Source: Lumbricus rubellus (Eukaryota > Annelida > Clitellata > Crassiclitellata > Lumbricidae). Taken from it: a stretch of DNA of 64,000 nt. The position numbers and the translations under genes were made by a program. The notes below the pieces were generated by a model that had not been told where the DNA came from, did not search any database, and saw only the letters and a list, made by a program, of their open reading frames with translations. This document shows, one piece after another, positions 30,674-38,824 of the stretch (positions are counted from its first letter, which is position 1; each line of letters begins with the position of its first letter). The stretch covers positions 26,158,633 through 26,222,632 of the forward strand of contig OX243828.1 in the NCBI GenBank assembly GCA_945859605.1. The letters are read 5' to 3'.

Positions 30674-31075
30674 TTACTGCTGATAATTTACAAAACATAG
30701 CGAATCTCCTTGGTTTATAGTTACCGCCGAATCGGAGTTGTTTTGAATGGAAACTATGATATCATCAACAACCACATCTTCTGAAATCACTCCGTCTAGT
30801 AAGCTGCAGCGTCGTTCTTTGATACTCTGTCTGAGGGAAACGAGACAAAGACCCGCCGACATTTCTACACCGAGTCCAAGCCTTAGCGTATTTGCTGCCT
30901 TTGGTTGTATCGTGATATCATTTTGCGCAAAAATCTCCCATCGCAGACCTCCTCGTTGTCTATTTGGGGTGTGAGTAACACCGCTCGTAATCTTCCAAAA
31001 GACTGAAACTGGCTGCGTTCTAACCTCTACCGGTCTAGTTGGTTTAGTTCCAAATTTGTGTATTGGTCTCGACAT
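30674..31075 (-). CDS. dUTPase-fold protein with degenerate active site
   Basis: A 133-residue protein. From about residue 45 the strand pattern fits a trimeric dUTPase: ITIQPKAANTLRLGLGVEMS, then AGLCLVSLRQS, GVISEDVVVDDIIVSIQNNS and a final INQGDSLCFVNY. The catalytic positions are altered: LRQS instead of PRSG, and no Asp-Tyr in the GVI...D motif, so hydrolysis of dUTP is unlikely. Its N-terminus (PIHKFG) resembles that of the two fibre proteins (PVDKFG), which hints that the fold is used as a spike or knob. It overlaps nothing once the next gene starts at 30644. The fold call is by eye. Confidence 0.65.
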   Translation of the reverse strand: MSRPIHKFGTKPTRPVEVRTQPVSVFWKITSGVTHTPNRQRGGLRWEIFAQNDITIQPKAANTLRLGLGVEMSAGLCLVSLRQSIKERRCSLLDGVISEDVVVDDIIVSIQNNSDSAVTINQGDSLCFVNYQQ

Positions 31076-31090
31076 TTTACATATGATAAT

Positions 31091-31687
31091 TTATAATATC
31101 ATGCCGAGAATCGGAATGTTTCGAAACGGCGAGTTGGGGCCGAGCAAAAGTCCTTCGCCACTCACATAGCCCGACCCTGTTTTCATGTAAAGCCCGGATC
31201 CCATTATCGATGCGCCTTTTTGCCACGGAGACAAGTACAAACCGGATCCGGCCGCTCTTATTTTGCACGCCATGTCGCCTTTCTTGACATACATTACACC
31301 CGAACCGCTGATTTTATCGACAAGTTTCGATCCAGCCGCAGCACCTAACCCACCTAATGCGCCCTGTGCTAAACTAGGCAGTACGCTACCAAGAAGGAAC
31401 CGTCCCGCGGTCGCTAGAAACGGAAGTATGGCGCCTATGAATCCACCTTCGACTTTCTTGTTGTTCTCCAATTGCGTTTTACTCATTTTAATAATCATGC
31501 CAGTTCCTTTTTGGTAGGCCGCTGCCATTTTATTGATTTGCGCCTGGGTGAGAGCCAAAACGTGTTCGCCATTCAAATCATCGTGCGATAGTTTGATACT
31601 CACGCCGCTCCCCGCTTGAAGTGATCTTTTAATTTTGTCTTGTTGCGCTTCTGAAATATTAACTTTTACGCTCGTGTAACGATTCAT
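31091..31687 (-). CDS. Gly-rich hydrophobic virion protein with adenain-type sites
   Basis: 198 residues. The N-terminal 75 hold two similar motifs, LQAGSGVSIKLSHDDL and YQKGTGMIIKMSKTQL, an internal duplication. A hydrophobic Gly/Ala-rich stretch follows (about 81-118, FIGAILPFLATAGRFLLGSV), probably membrane-interacting, then a series of GSG motifs. LGGLG (111-115), ISGSG (126-130) and IMGSG (161-165) fit the adenain consensus (M/I/L)-x-G-x-G. The gene lies between the penton and the dUTPase-like gene. A core or membrane-active minor virion protein is likely. I know similar uncharacterised ORFs in animal Polintons but no proven function. Confidence 0.72.
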   Translation of the reverse strand: MNRYTSVKVNISEAQQDKIKRSLQAGSGVSIKLSHDDLNGEHVLALTQAQINKMAAAYQKGTGMIIKMSKTQLENNKKVEGGFIGAILPFLATAGRFLLGSVLPSLAQGALGGLGAAAGSKLVDKISGSGVMYVKKGDMACKIRAAGSGLYLSPWQKGASIMGSGLYMKTGSGYVSGEGLLLGPNSPFRNIPILGMIL

Positions 31688-31711
31688 TTTATTAATAAAT
31701 TACAAAAACTT

Positions 31712-32509
31712 TCAAACTTCTCTGATGTGAAATCGAATCGCCAATTCTTCACCTCGAAGATTTAGTAGGCTCCCGTGTTGGTCTGTGAGCCTCGTTTCCA
31801 TCGTTGAAATTGTAGATAGCAAAATCGGGAGATATATTAAATTATGCGGCACTTCGATAATCTTGTAACCCGGGCCTACGTTTGGGAAAAAAGAATATAT
31901 CACGTTTTCCGATGTTCCGTTAGTGTACGAAGACCCGATAATGTCGCTGGTCACTCTCAGGCTGCTTACACTCATTATATTTACCAAGTTCTCCGATTCG
32001 TTGTATCCCGCCGAATAGATCCATTTGTCAAACCCTAGAACCTTTCCGATCGAATTCTTTGACGTAAAGTCAACCATATAGCCTGCTGCTGATATATTTA
32101 CCACAGACCTCAGCGTATTGGTGTTTGGTGCTATTGAGATACAATATTCTCCATTTACTCCGTCGTAATGCCCATTCCCCTTCATGACTCTCTGTATATA
32201 TTCGTTGATATCCGTTATTTCATAGCAACCCTCTGGAACTTCAATGTTTACCCACGGTGTGTCGCGATTTGGCGAATACCGAAAGACGTTGTTTGCCGCG
32301 TCGATATTCGGAAAAGAATAGTACGTCTCGAGGGCAACTAAGGCCATTTCATATTTCTTATTCTTCTCCAGTTCGAGTAGTGGATTAAACTTCGTTCTGA
32401 TTCGCGTGCTCTTTTCGCTTAGAAAAATGGAAAATGATGTTTTTGGTTCCGTGTTGCAGGCCGTCTTTTCCGTGTTTTCCGATATCTGTTTGAGAAGCGA
32501 TGATTCCAT
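31712..32509 (-). CDS. Penton-like minor capsid protein (single jelly roll)
   Basis: 265 residues from ATG 32509 (MESSLLKQISE). The open frame goes six codons further to a TTG, which I reject as start. After a 30-residue leader, beta-strands typical of a single jelly roll follow (KYEMALVALETYYSFPNID, WVNIEVPEGCYEITDINEYI, GKVLGFDKW), ending LAIRFHIREV. The EGCYEITDIN and GKVLGF blocks are hallmarks of the Polinton penton protein, which forms the capsid vertices and would hold the fibres. It is directly downstream of the ATPase gene, as is usual in this virus group. Confidence 0.88.
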   Translation of the reverse strand: MESSLLKQISENTEKTACNTEPKTSFSIFLSEKSTRIRTKFNPLLELEKNKKYEMALVALETYYSFPNIDAANNVFRYSPNRDTPWVNIEVPEGCYEITDINEYIQRVMKGNGHYDGVNGEYCISIAPNTNTLRSVVNISAAGYMVDFTSKNSIGKVLGFDKWIYSAGYNESENLVNIMSVSSLRVTSDIIGSSYTNGTSENVIYSFFPNVGPGYKIIEVPHNLIYLPILLSTISTMETRLTDQHGSLLNLRGEELAIRFHIREV

Positions 32510-32529
32510 TTTTACTATACAATACAATT

Positions 32530-33318
32530 TTACAATGGCGGATCCTCGATTATATAAAATTCATCGAGTCCGCTTCGGTATTTACCATTGTATTTGTCGC
32601 TAGTCAGGTCTAAAACCACGAATCCATGGGGTTGTTCCCATACTGTTTTGCATAGTTTTCTAAATTCATCTTTCGCCATGTCTGTACTCACGTGATCGTT
32701 GTAAATATGATTACAATTTTTCAGGTCTTGTTTGAACAGGCAAATAAAGTTCGCATTTTCTCTGATTGTTTGACGCGGTAATTTGAAATAATTCTGGGCG
32801 AGGTAAAAACAATCTACATTGCTATGCCTCCCCCGATTATAATACGTTTCACATTTGTTTTGTCGTTCCAATTGAAGATCGTCAAAAATCATCAGGTTCT
32901 TCTTTTCGGAGCTCAGATCTCTCGGGTCTGGTACATCGTCGGCGCTCTCAAAGAACTTGGCAATTATATCAGATTTAGCTTCTGAGTTTTTTGCTAGTTC
33001 TTCCATTACAAGGTCTGGCGACGCATTTAGTCCCACGATTTCATCTCGGTGCTCGAACAACCAAACGATCGCTTCTTTCGGCAATTTTTCTTCGTATGCT
33101 TTTTTAATAATGCGATATTCCGGCTGAAACAGAGAAGTGCCGAATACCTGCAAGTTATTATAATCCAACCAGTCCGGCCTGAGTAAAAGATTGAGAAGAA
33201 GCGTTGTTTTTCCACACGCCGATTTCCCAACTATCAAACCGCGTATGCTTTTTGGTAACAACGGATTATTGAATCTTTTCGAGAGCGCGGTGCCCCAACT
33301 CATATCTCTAATCTCCAT
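32530..33318 (-). CDS. FtsK/HerA-type genome-packaging ATPase
   Basis: 262 residues. Walker A is GKSACGKTT at 31-39 and Walker B is NLMIFDDL at 141-148, followed by a FYLAQNYFKLPR segment with the sensor-like Gln/Asn. This is the A32-like packaging ATPase found in Polintons, virophages and large DNA viruses; it would pump the linear genome into the empty capsid. The size is normal and the frame intact. It starts the leftward virion cluster, and its ATG is only 29 bp from that of the divergent PLA2 gene. Confidence 0.94.
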   Translation of the reverse strand: MEIRDMSWGTALSKRFNNPLLPKSIRGLIVGKSACGKTTLLLNLLLRPDWLDYNNLQVFGTSLFQPEYRIIKKAYEEKLPKEAIVWLFEHRDEIVGLNASPDLVMEELAKNSEAKSDIIAKFFESADDVPDPRDLSSEKKNLMIFDDLQLERQNKCETYYNRGRHSNVDCFYLAQNYFKLPRQTIRENANFICLFKQDLKNCNHIYNDHVSTDMAKDEFRKLCKTVWEQPHGFVVLDLTSDKYNGKYRSGLDEFYIIEDPPL

Positions 33319-33347
33319 TTAAAAAAATATATATTATTAAAAACGAA
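33319..33347. promoter_or_regulatory. 29-bp divergent promoter region
   Basis: AAAAAAATATATATTATTAA is the only DNA between two divergent start codons. It must hold both promoters, or they overlap the coding regions. The TATATATA core could act in both directions. Confidence 0.55.
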
Positions 33348-33872
33348 ATGTATTGCGTAAAATGTAAACAACAGACCGAGACGAGAGATGTGCAGAACGC
33401 CGTGGCTAATAATGGGAGATCGATGCTCAGAGGTGTTTGCGTCGTATGCGGAAAAACAAAAACTCAATTCGTGAAGGCGCCCGCTGTTGCGCAAGGTGGG
33501 GATCTAGTAGGTTCATTGAACGCTGCCACTAGCAACATTAAATTACCTTGGGCTAAATTTCCGGGCGAATTACATTTGCCAGGCCATCAGTTTACTGGCC
33601 CTGGTACTAGACTAGATTTGCGTCTGAATCCCAACGAAACCCCCAAAGATTGGAGCAAACCTATAAACAGGGTAGATAGCGCGGCATATATTCACGACCT
33701 GGCATACAATCAACACACTGATACGGCTTCTAGGAATGTCGCTGATAGAGCAATGATAAACCAGTTGAATAATATACCCAATCCAAGTCTGCGGGAACGC
33801 GTAGAGAGGGCGATAGTCAAACCCATCTTGTCAGCTAAAACAAGCCTAGGTTTGGGTTTAAAAAAAGCCTAG
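33348..33872 (+). CDS. Zinc-ribbon plus phospholipase A2-like protein
   Basis: 174 residues. The N-terminus is a zinc ribbon (C3, C6, C31, C34). A PLA2-like domain follows: calcium-loop motif FTGPGT at 82-87 and catalytic helix AAYIHDLAY with His116-Asp117 and Tyr120, the arrangement in parvovirus VP1 PLA2 domains. Such activity serves membrane escape during entry in parvoviruses; the same role here is inference. It ends at TAG 33870-33872, immediately after a TTTAAAA slippery heptamer (33857-33863) overlapping a run of seven A. A -1 shift there enters the integrase frame, so this protein may also be made as a PLA2-integrase fusion. Confidence 0.87.
   Translation: MYCVKCKQQTETRDVQNAVANNGRSMLRGVCVVCGKTKTQFVKAPAVAQGGDLVGSLNAATSNIKLPWAKFPGELHLPGHQFTGPGTRLDLRLNPNETPKDWSKPINRVDSAAYIHDLAYNQHTDTASRNVADRAMINQLNNIPNPSLRERVERAIVKPILSAKTSLGLGLKKA
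33857..33866 (+). promoter_or_regulatory. Candidate -1 ribosomal frameshift site
   Basis: In the PLA2 frame the codons are GGT TTA AAA AAA GCC TAG. T-TTA-AAA (33857-33863) fits the X-XXY-YYZ rule, and A-AAA-AAA (33860-33866) overlaps it. The stop follows two codons later. The -1 frame is open from 33839 to the integrase stop at 34801. No strong pseudoknot was seen downstream by eye. Confidence 0.6.
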
Positions 33873-34801
33873 AATTACAGCAGGACCTGAAATGGACTAA
33901 TCAATTAGCGAATGAATTACACAAACCAGTAGTGAGAAATTTTAGGACGAGACGGGTCCGTGTTGGGGGGATTGACCAGATTTGGGCGGCTGATCTAATC
34001 GACATGCAAGCCTTCGCTAGAGATAATGATGGTGTGAAATTTCTATTGACCGTCATAGATGTATTTTCGAAGTATGGATGGATCGTTCCATTACGTGACA
34101 AGAGTGGGAAGTCTACAGCCGATGGGTTCGTGAAGATACTCGGGGGTGGTCGACAGCCAGTCAAAGTTTGGTGCGACAAAGGGAAAGAATTTTATAATAA
34201 AAATGTAAAGAATTTAGTCGAGTTGTATTCTACCGAGAACGAGAGCAAAAGTTCCATCGTAGAAAGATGGGTGCGTACGATGAAAGAGAAGATGTTCAAG
34301 TACTTCACAGCTAATTCAACTAGAAGATATATCGATGTATTAGATGAGATGGTTAGTAATTATAATGACACGAGACATTCTTCGATCAAAATGACTCCCG
34401 CGAAGGCTAGTATGAAAACGAACGAAAAGACTGTATTTATGAATTTATACGGCGATGAGATTTCAGAGCCTATTACACCAAAGTTTTCAGTCGGCGATCG
34501 AGTCAGAATAACTAGGAAGAAGAGCATTTTTGACAAGGGTTACTTGCCGAGATGGACAGAGGAAGTCTTCACAGTATCTCAGGTTCAATATACAGATCCG
34601 CCAACTTACAAGATTACTGATTCTAATTCTGAGGAAATACAGGGGTCATTCTATGAGCAGGAGCTACAGAAAACAACTCAAGAAATATTTAGAATCGAAA
34701 AAGTGATTAGGAAACGCGGGAAGAAATGTCTCGTGAAGTGGTTGGGCTACCCAGACTCGTTCAACTCGTGGATTGATACTGAAGACTTGGCGACATTGTG
34801 A
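33866..34801 (+). CDS. Retroviral-type integrase with chromodomain
   Basis: Inserts the element into host DNA. The frame is open from 33839, but no ATG precedes the conserved LANELHKP block at 33905-33928. The first usable-looking codon, GTG 33932, would cut it off, so translation probably arrives by frameshift from the PLA2 gene. Numbering from 33932: catalytic Asp21 (IWAADLIDM), Asp82 (VWCDKGKEF) and Glu111 (SIVERW). Only 28 residues separate the second Asp from Glu instead of the usual 35. A chromodomain closes the protein (about 247-287, IFRIEKVIRKRGKKCLVKWL then SFNSWIDTEDL). The zinc-binding HHCC domain common in retroviruses is not visible in this frame. The stop lies 1 bp before the right inverted repeat. 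Confidence 0.9.
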   Translation, partial: SLELQQDLKWTNQLANELHKPVVRNFRTRRVRVGGIDQIWAADLIDMQAFARDNDGVKFLLTVIDVFSKYGWIVPLRDKSGKSTADGFVKILGGGRQPVKVWCDKGKEFYNKNVKNLVELYSTENESKSSIVERWVRTMKEKMFKYFTANSTRRYIDVLDEMVSNYNDTRHSSIKMTPAKASMKTNEKTVFMNLYGDEISEPITPKFSVGDRVRITRKKSIFDKGYLPRWTEEVFTVSQVQYTDPPTYKITDSNSEEIQGSFYEQELQKTTQEIFRIEKVIRKRGKKCLVKWLGYPDSFNSWIDTEDLATL

Positions 34802-34869
34802 GACGATTATAAACCAACGGTGTAAAATCGTTTGCGATATTGTAATCCCGTATCTACGTCGTAGTCCAC

Positions 34870-35232
34870 TCACGCCCTTGCACCACACAGACATGAGTTG
34901 CCATTGCATTGACAATTAACGACGATGATCTCGTTGTCGATCAAACTAACATCACACGGGAGTGAGTTGCCATTGCGCCGACGACGAACGACGGTAATCA
35001 TACCTGGCCCTTGTTGACGATCCGGCCGTGGATACTTGCATGGACATTCATCGTCGCAGCATACGCGGTTGTGGGCGTCAATTACAACAATCAGCTCCGA
35101 TCTCCGCAGTATTGTTGTATATGCAACCAAGCCGAGCTGCCTGGCGATTTTTCGTAATTCAGTTTTTGTTTTATTCGGGTAAACCATTTTATATTGGAAT
35201 ATCTTGTCTTTATACCGAGTTGGATATTCCAT
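34870..35232 (-). CDS. Repeat-borne small protein with SAP-like domain (right copy)
   Basis: 120 residues, identical to the copy at 19760-20122 except for residue 4 (Pro instead of Leu). It has the same SAP-like helix-turn-helix and Cys-rich tail. It reads inwards, towards the integrase, just as the left copy reads towards polB. The bases directly upstream of its ATG differ from those of the left copy, so the two may not be expressed alike. Confidence 0.75.
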   Translation of the reverse strand: MEYPTRYKDKIFQYKMVYPNKTKTELRKIARQLGLVAYTTILRRSELIVVIDAHNRVCCDDECPCKYPRPDRQQGPGMITVVRRRRNGNSLPCDVSLIDNEIIVVNCQCNGNSCLCGARA

Positions 35233-35299
35233 GAATTTGAAAAAGTAAGGCTAGTATTGGCTGAACTGCGCGGACACTCAATTTTTAAGGCTGTTTAGG

Positions 35300-35373
35300 T
35301 CAAATGGGCGAAGGTCAAGGCTGTACTGGTCAAATTGTCCGAAGGTCAAGGCTGTACTGGTCAAATTGTCCGA
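35300..35373 (-). repeat. 30-bp tandem repeats near the right end
   Basis: GAAGGTCAAGGCTGTACTGG followed by TCAAATTGTCC occurs twice (about 35310-35341 and 35341-35372) plus a degenerate third unit, matching the left-end iterons. Confidence 0.82.
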
Positions 35374-35395
35374 GCTTGCTACAATGACATCTACT

Positions 35396-35401
35396 GCTGG
35401 G
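35396..35401. repeat. Target-site duplication of the Polinton, right copy
   Basis: GCTGGG, identical to 19602-19607. Confidence 0.93.
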
Positions 35402-35452
35402 GTGGTCGATGGGGTAGGTGGCTGGGGTGGTTGATGGGGTGGGGTGGGTGAG
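35402..35452 (+). repeat. G-rich minisatellite, right of the Polinton
   Basis: GGTCGATGGGGTAGGTGGC, GGTTGATGGGG and GGTGGG units in the same direction as 19555-19601. The Polinton split one G-rich array. Confidence 0.75.
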
Positions 35453-35552
35453 GCAGCCGCCATTTGCCCGTAGACCTACGCTCGTTGTCCTGGTAACAGA
35501 TTTGCAAACAAGACAGCGCCTCCTCTCCCAGGAGAGCGGTAATTGAAGAGCT

Positions 35553-35595
35553 GTCACGACACACGACAGGATCATGCGATCCTCCATGTCGTGAC
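35553..35595. repeat. Nested hairpin
   Basis: GTCACGACA (35553-35561) pairs with TGTCGTGAC (35587-35595), and inside it AGGATC (35568-35573) pairs with GATCCT (35578-35583). Could extrude as a cruciform; role unknown. Confidence 0.7.
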
Positions 35596-35645
35596 AAACG
35601 ACATAATAGGAAGAGACGAGGAATGGGTTCAATGGACAATAATAT

Positions 35646-35648
<3 letters not shown>

Positions 35649-35718
<70 letters not shown>
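35649..35718. repeat. (AT)n microsatellite
   Basis: About 35 AT units next to the GACAACTGGTTCA repeat. Confidence 0.97.
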
Positions 35719-35720
<2 letters not shown>

Positions 35721-35790
35721 TTCCACGACAACTGGTTCACAGACAACTGGTTCAACGACAACTCGTCCACGGACAATAGGGGACTCTGTG
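35719..35790 (+). repeat. GACAACTGGTTCA short tandem repeat
   Basis: Four 15-17 bp units (CGACAACTGGTTCA, CAGACAACTGGTTCAA, CGACAACTCGTCCA, CGGACAAT) followed by GGGGACTCTGTG. The same string lies in reverse at about 40823-40879. Confidence 0.75.
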
Positions 35791-36839
35791 AGCAGTTCCT
35801 TTAAGTGAAAATAGATGTCGCTACTATGTACATTCGTCTAGGCAGTTCTGTTGTGTCGGTCTTGGTTTCAGTGTTTATGTCGCCGATAGGATCAATACTT
35901 CGCGTTAGAATTAAATTTTAATTTCATCATGGATAATTACGGAATTTGGAAGAAATGTTGGAAATCGAGTTGAGGCAAAGAGAAACCAAGAGTTCTGGAG
36001 ATGACACGTGCTTCTTGAGCGGTAAGATAACGAAATAACTAAACGCAACTGACTTCACGCGATACTAATGTACGCACCACACATTCTGTATGGAGATTTA
36101 GGCACACGTCTACCAAAATTTATGTAGCACCCCTTAAAGGTAACTACTCAAGAGTGTTCCCAAACCCGACTATAAAGGACGGTTGTAGCGCCGACGTAAA
36201 ACACATATTAGTAAACTTTAGGCTTAAGATGTGATATACTTGCATATAATATAATTAACAAAATCACGAAATGGTTTTTAGAATGTGTGCATCGAAATGT
36301 TTCATTGTCTGTCAATATCAAGACACTAAGTACAGCGTCTTATGGGTATATCACAAAAGTACTGATTTGCCTGTAATATTTACAGCCCAATTGATGTTCT
36401 TTCTGTGTATATATAAATTTATATAGTGTCTCTCACAATATTTATATATAATTAAATTCTACTTCGAGGATACATTAATTTTGCACGTTTTACCTACAAG
36501 CCCTGAGCACCAGCAAACCGTACCTTCAATCACTACCAACACCTTAAGTCACAAAAAGGAATTGGTTTTTCTGCTGAGCAACGATGATGCAAAACAATTA
36601 TGGGCTCACGTGCATTCAGTGCCTCTCCCCAAGGAATAGGATCAACCACCACAAGGATTTTATAGCTCAATTTAATGCCCCTCCTTCATGAAGCATCTAC
36701 CATATATTTCTCATTTGCTTTCAACGACTTGGATGTCAGAAGCAGGTATCACTGTAAAAATGTCTGTTTCTTTTTACAGATTCCAGTTATTGAAGAGAAT
36801 GCAGTGAACGCATACTTGATTTATTCCATCCACCTACCA
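35791..36839. other. No recognisable gene
   Basis: AT-rich non-coding sequence; nothing else identified. Confidence 0.45.
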
Positions 36840-37480
36840 TCTCCGGTCATGGCCTCATCGTCGCATCCATCCTGTTCCTCTTCGAAGCACCGTCCTACTT
36901 CGTTAAACAGGTCCGTGACTGGCGGAGTCTTGACCGGGCAGCCTTCAAGTCTACGCTTCTCGATATCCCAGTCATCGCTGATCCATCTTCGAGGTCTACG
37001 AATCCACCATGACAGATCTCCTCAACCCATTTCTTCCCACTCACCAAGTCAAAGTCCAGCGCCGCCCACTCTCCCCATGGTTTGACGTGGAGTGCCGGTC
37101 TCTGCGGTGTGAGGTTCGTCGTTTAGAGAAGACTCGAACTCCTATGGATCGTACTGCCTGGATCAAATCCATCCGTAACATGCACAGGCGCTACCGAGGG
37201 AAGGAACGGGACCACTGGGAAGCCAGAATCGTTGCAAACGCGACCTACTGAAGCGGTTATGGGCGACTTTCAACGCCCTCCTTTGCTGTGGACAAGATGA
37301 CCATTCTCGGAACGTTACATCATTCACCGTGGATGACTATCTAAAGTCATTCACTACCAAGGTGCACAACATCCGGAAGGACACCGTTTGTAAGGCAACT
37401 GTAAGAACAGATTTACACAAGCTTGCGCGGCAACTGATCTCGCAGTTGCATTTCCATTCTGCAGCCACAGGTCATGGAAT
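36840..37480 (+). pseudogene. LINE ORF2 fragment (linker and start of reverse transcriptase)
   Basis: Blocks in different frames read VRDWRSLDRAAFKSTLLDIP, then PLSPWFDVECRSLRCEVRRL, IRNMHRRYRGKERDHWEARI and FTVDDYLKSFTTKVHNIR. This is the segment between the endonuclease and the reverse transcriptase of CR1/L2-like LINEs. Frameshifts and stops separate the blocks, so it is a dead copy. Confidence 0.78.
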
Positions 37481-38815
37481 TAAACACGAGTCAGTTGCCA
37501 TTAAACACTTTGAAGAGTCATCCGGAAAGTCTTGTAGTGAAAACAAAAGATTGTGGGGTTTTCATTTCAGCTAGTCACCCATGGTTACCTTTGCAGTTCT
37601 TGAGACTTTTGATCAATACTGACCACTGTTATTTCTTCCATTTCTGTTCACTTCCTTGAAGACAGTGATTATCAAATTTCATTGAGCAAGACACACAACT
37701 ATTATTACCACGTTCAGGGTCAACTCGTCTGTTTAGGAAGACACATGTGTTTTTGTTGTTTACACTTTAGCGGACATGAATTGTATTAGCGTTTCACGTG
37801 ATGCTGACTCCATTGTGGCAATGCTTTCAACTCCAGAACATTTCTTTTATCGTTCTAAAAAAGCTTGCCTTAACAAGTTCTTTTACAGACTATTACACAT
37901 TCAACTTTTAAAACATATTTAATGTAGCTATGATAGTAATATCACAACCTGATTCTGCACTACACAAGCAATGTCACATTCTAAGCATTTCTTAAACAAT
38001 GTGGCTGCGAAAATTACATAGCATGTAACAAACAAATATCATATCCGATGGCAATTGTGTTTCCGAATGGTTCATTGGTTGTGTTAAAATTTAGTATTTT
38101 TTGCAAAGACCAATGTGAACTGTTTTGCTACAAGTTTACTTTGTGGTCATGTAAGATTGCTTTGCTTTATAAAGAACGTGGGAATATTAGCCTGCACATT
38201 GAATGATGCAAACACGCCCTTTATAACAAATCCTTTATCTGCTATAATGGAGTCCCTGAATAAACTGGGCAAGCCAGTGTTCTACTATTTCTTCGGTCAC
38301 TTGTAGATCCACCATGTACAGGTGATACAAATGACACAAGACCTGATGCACAATGGTGTCGCACCGACCAATACCTTATAACATACTACAATTCTTATAC
38401 GTTATAAATGTTGCTTGTTGGGCTAAGGGGTTCTTACAGCACATTCAGTCCCATCTAATATGACACATCTTTAGGAATTTTCCCCAGAAATCAGAAGGCG
38501 TAAAAACTCGACAAATCACTTTAGGGCCACATTTTTGGCTCCCTCCGCTCAAGTGACATGCAGCAAATCAAAGTACAAAACATGTTATCCACTTGACATG
38601 CACACAGACACACACACCAACACCATGACCAGTTCAAAGTTTGTGGTATATCTACAAAGTTTCATCAGAAACATGAAAAATTGTTCCTCTACACAGTTAT
38701 TTCAACATCACCATATGTGTAAGTGAAGCAATGAGATGTTAGCCCTAAACTTGCAAGCATGAACTAAAATTTGGCATAGTTTTTCAATCCCATATAAAAA
38801 TGAATTGCCTTCTCA
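37481..38815. other. No recognisable gene
   Basis: Non-coding, mildly AT-rich. No repeats that I can name. Confidence 0.45.
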
Positions 38816-38824
38816 TTGTTAATT

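Larger units (their letters stand above)
19608..35395. mobile_element. Complete Polinton/Maverick (adintovirus-like) element, 15788 bp
   Basis: The element starts AGTAGA and ends TCTACT, has inverted repeats of 582 and 593 bp and a perfect 6-bp duplication. It encodes the full Polinton set (DNA polymerase B, retroviral-type integrase, packaging ATPase, adenain-like protease, major and minor capsid proteins) plus fibre-like proteins, a PLA2 protein, an HNH nuclease and several small virion-type proteins. Every listed frame is open without stops. Genes are tightly packed (gaps mostly 15-30 bp) with no introns seen. No TAGGCCTA palindromes, common in the left flank, occur inside. This suggests a young insertion of a virus-like genome. 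Confidence 0.96.
34803..35395 (-). repeat. Right terminal inverted repeat
   Basis: Complement of 19608-20189. The inner 430 bp or so are nearly identical to the left arm and the outer 160 bp diverged, including a spacer change just before the small ORF's start. The outer end is TCTACT, followed by the GCTGGG duplication. Confidence 0.95.

Noticed and set aside
33849..33880. A mini-intron between PLA2 and integrase (AGGTTTGG donor, TTACAG acceptor)
   Set aside because: It would be only about 31 bases long, too short for animal splicing.
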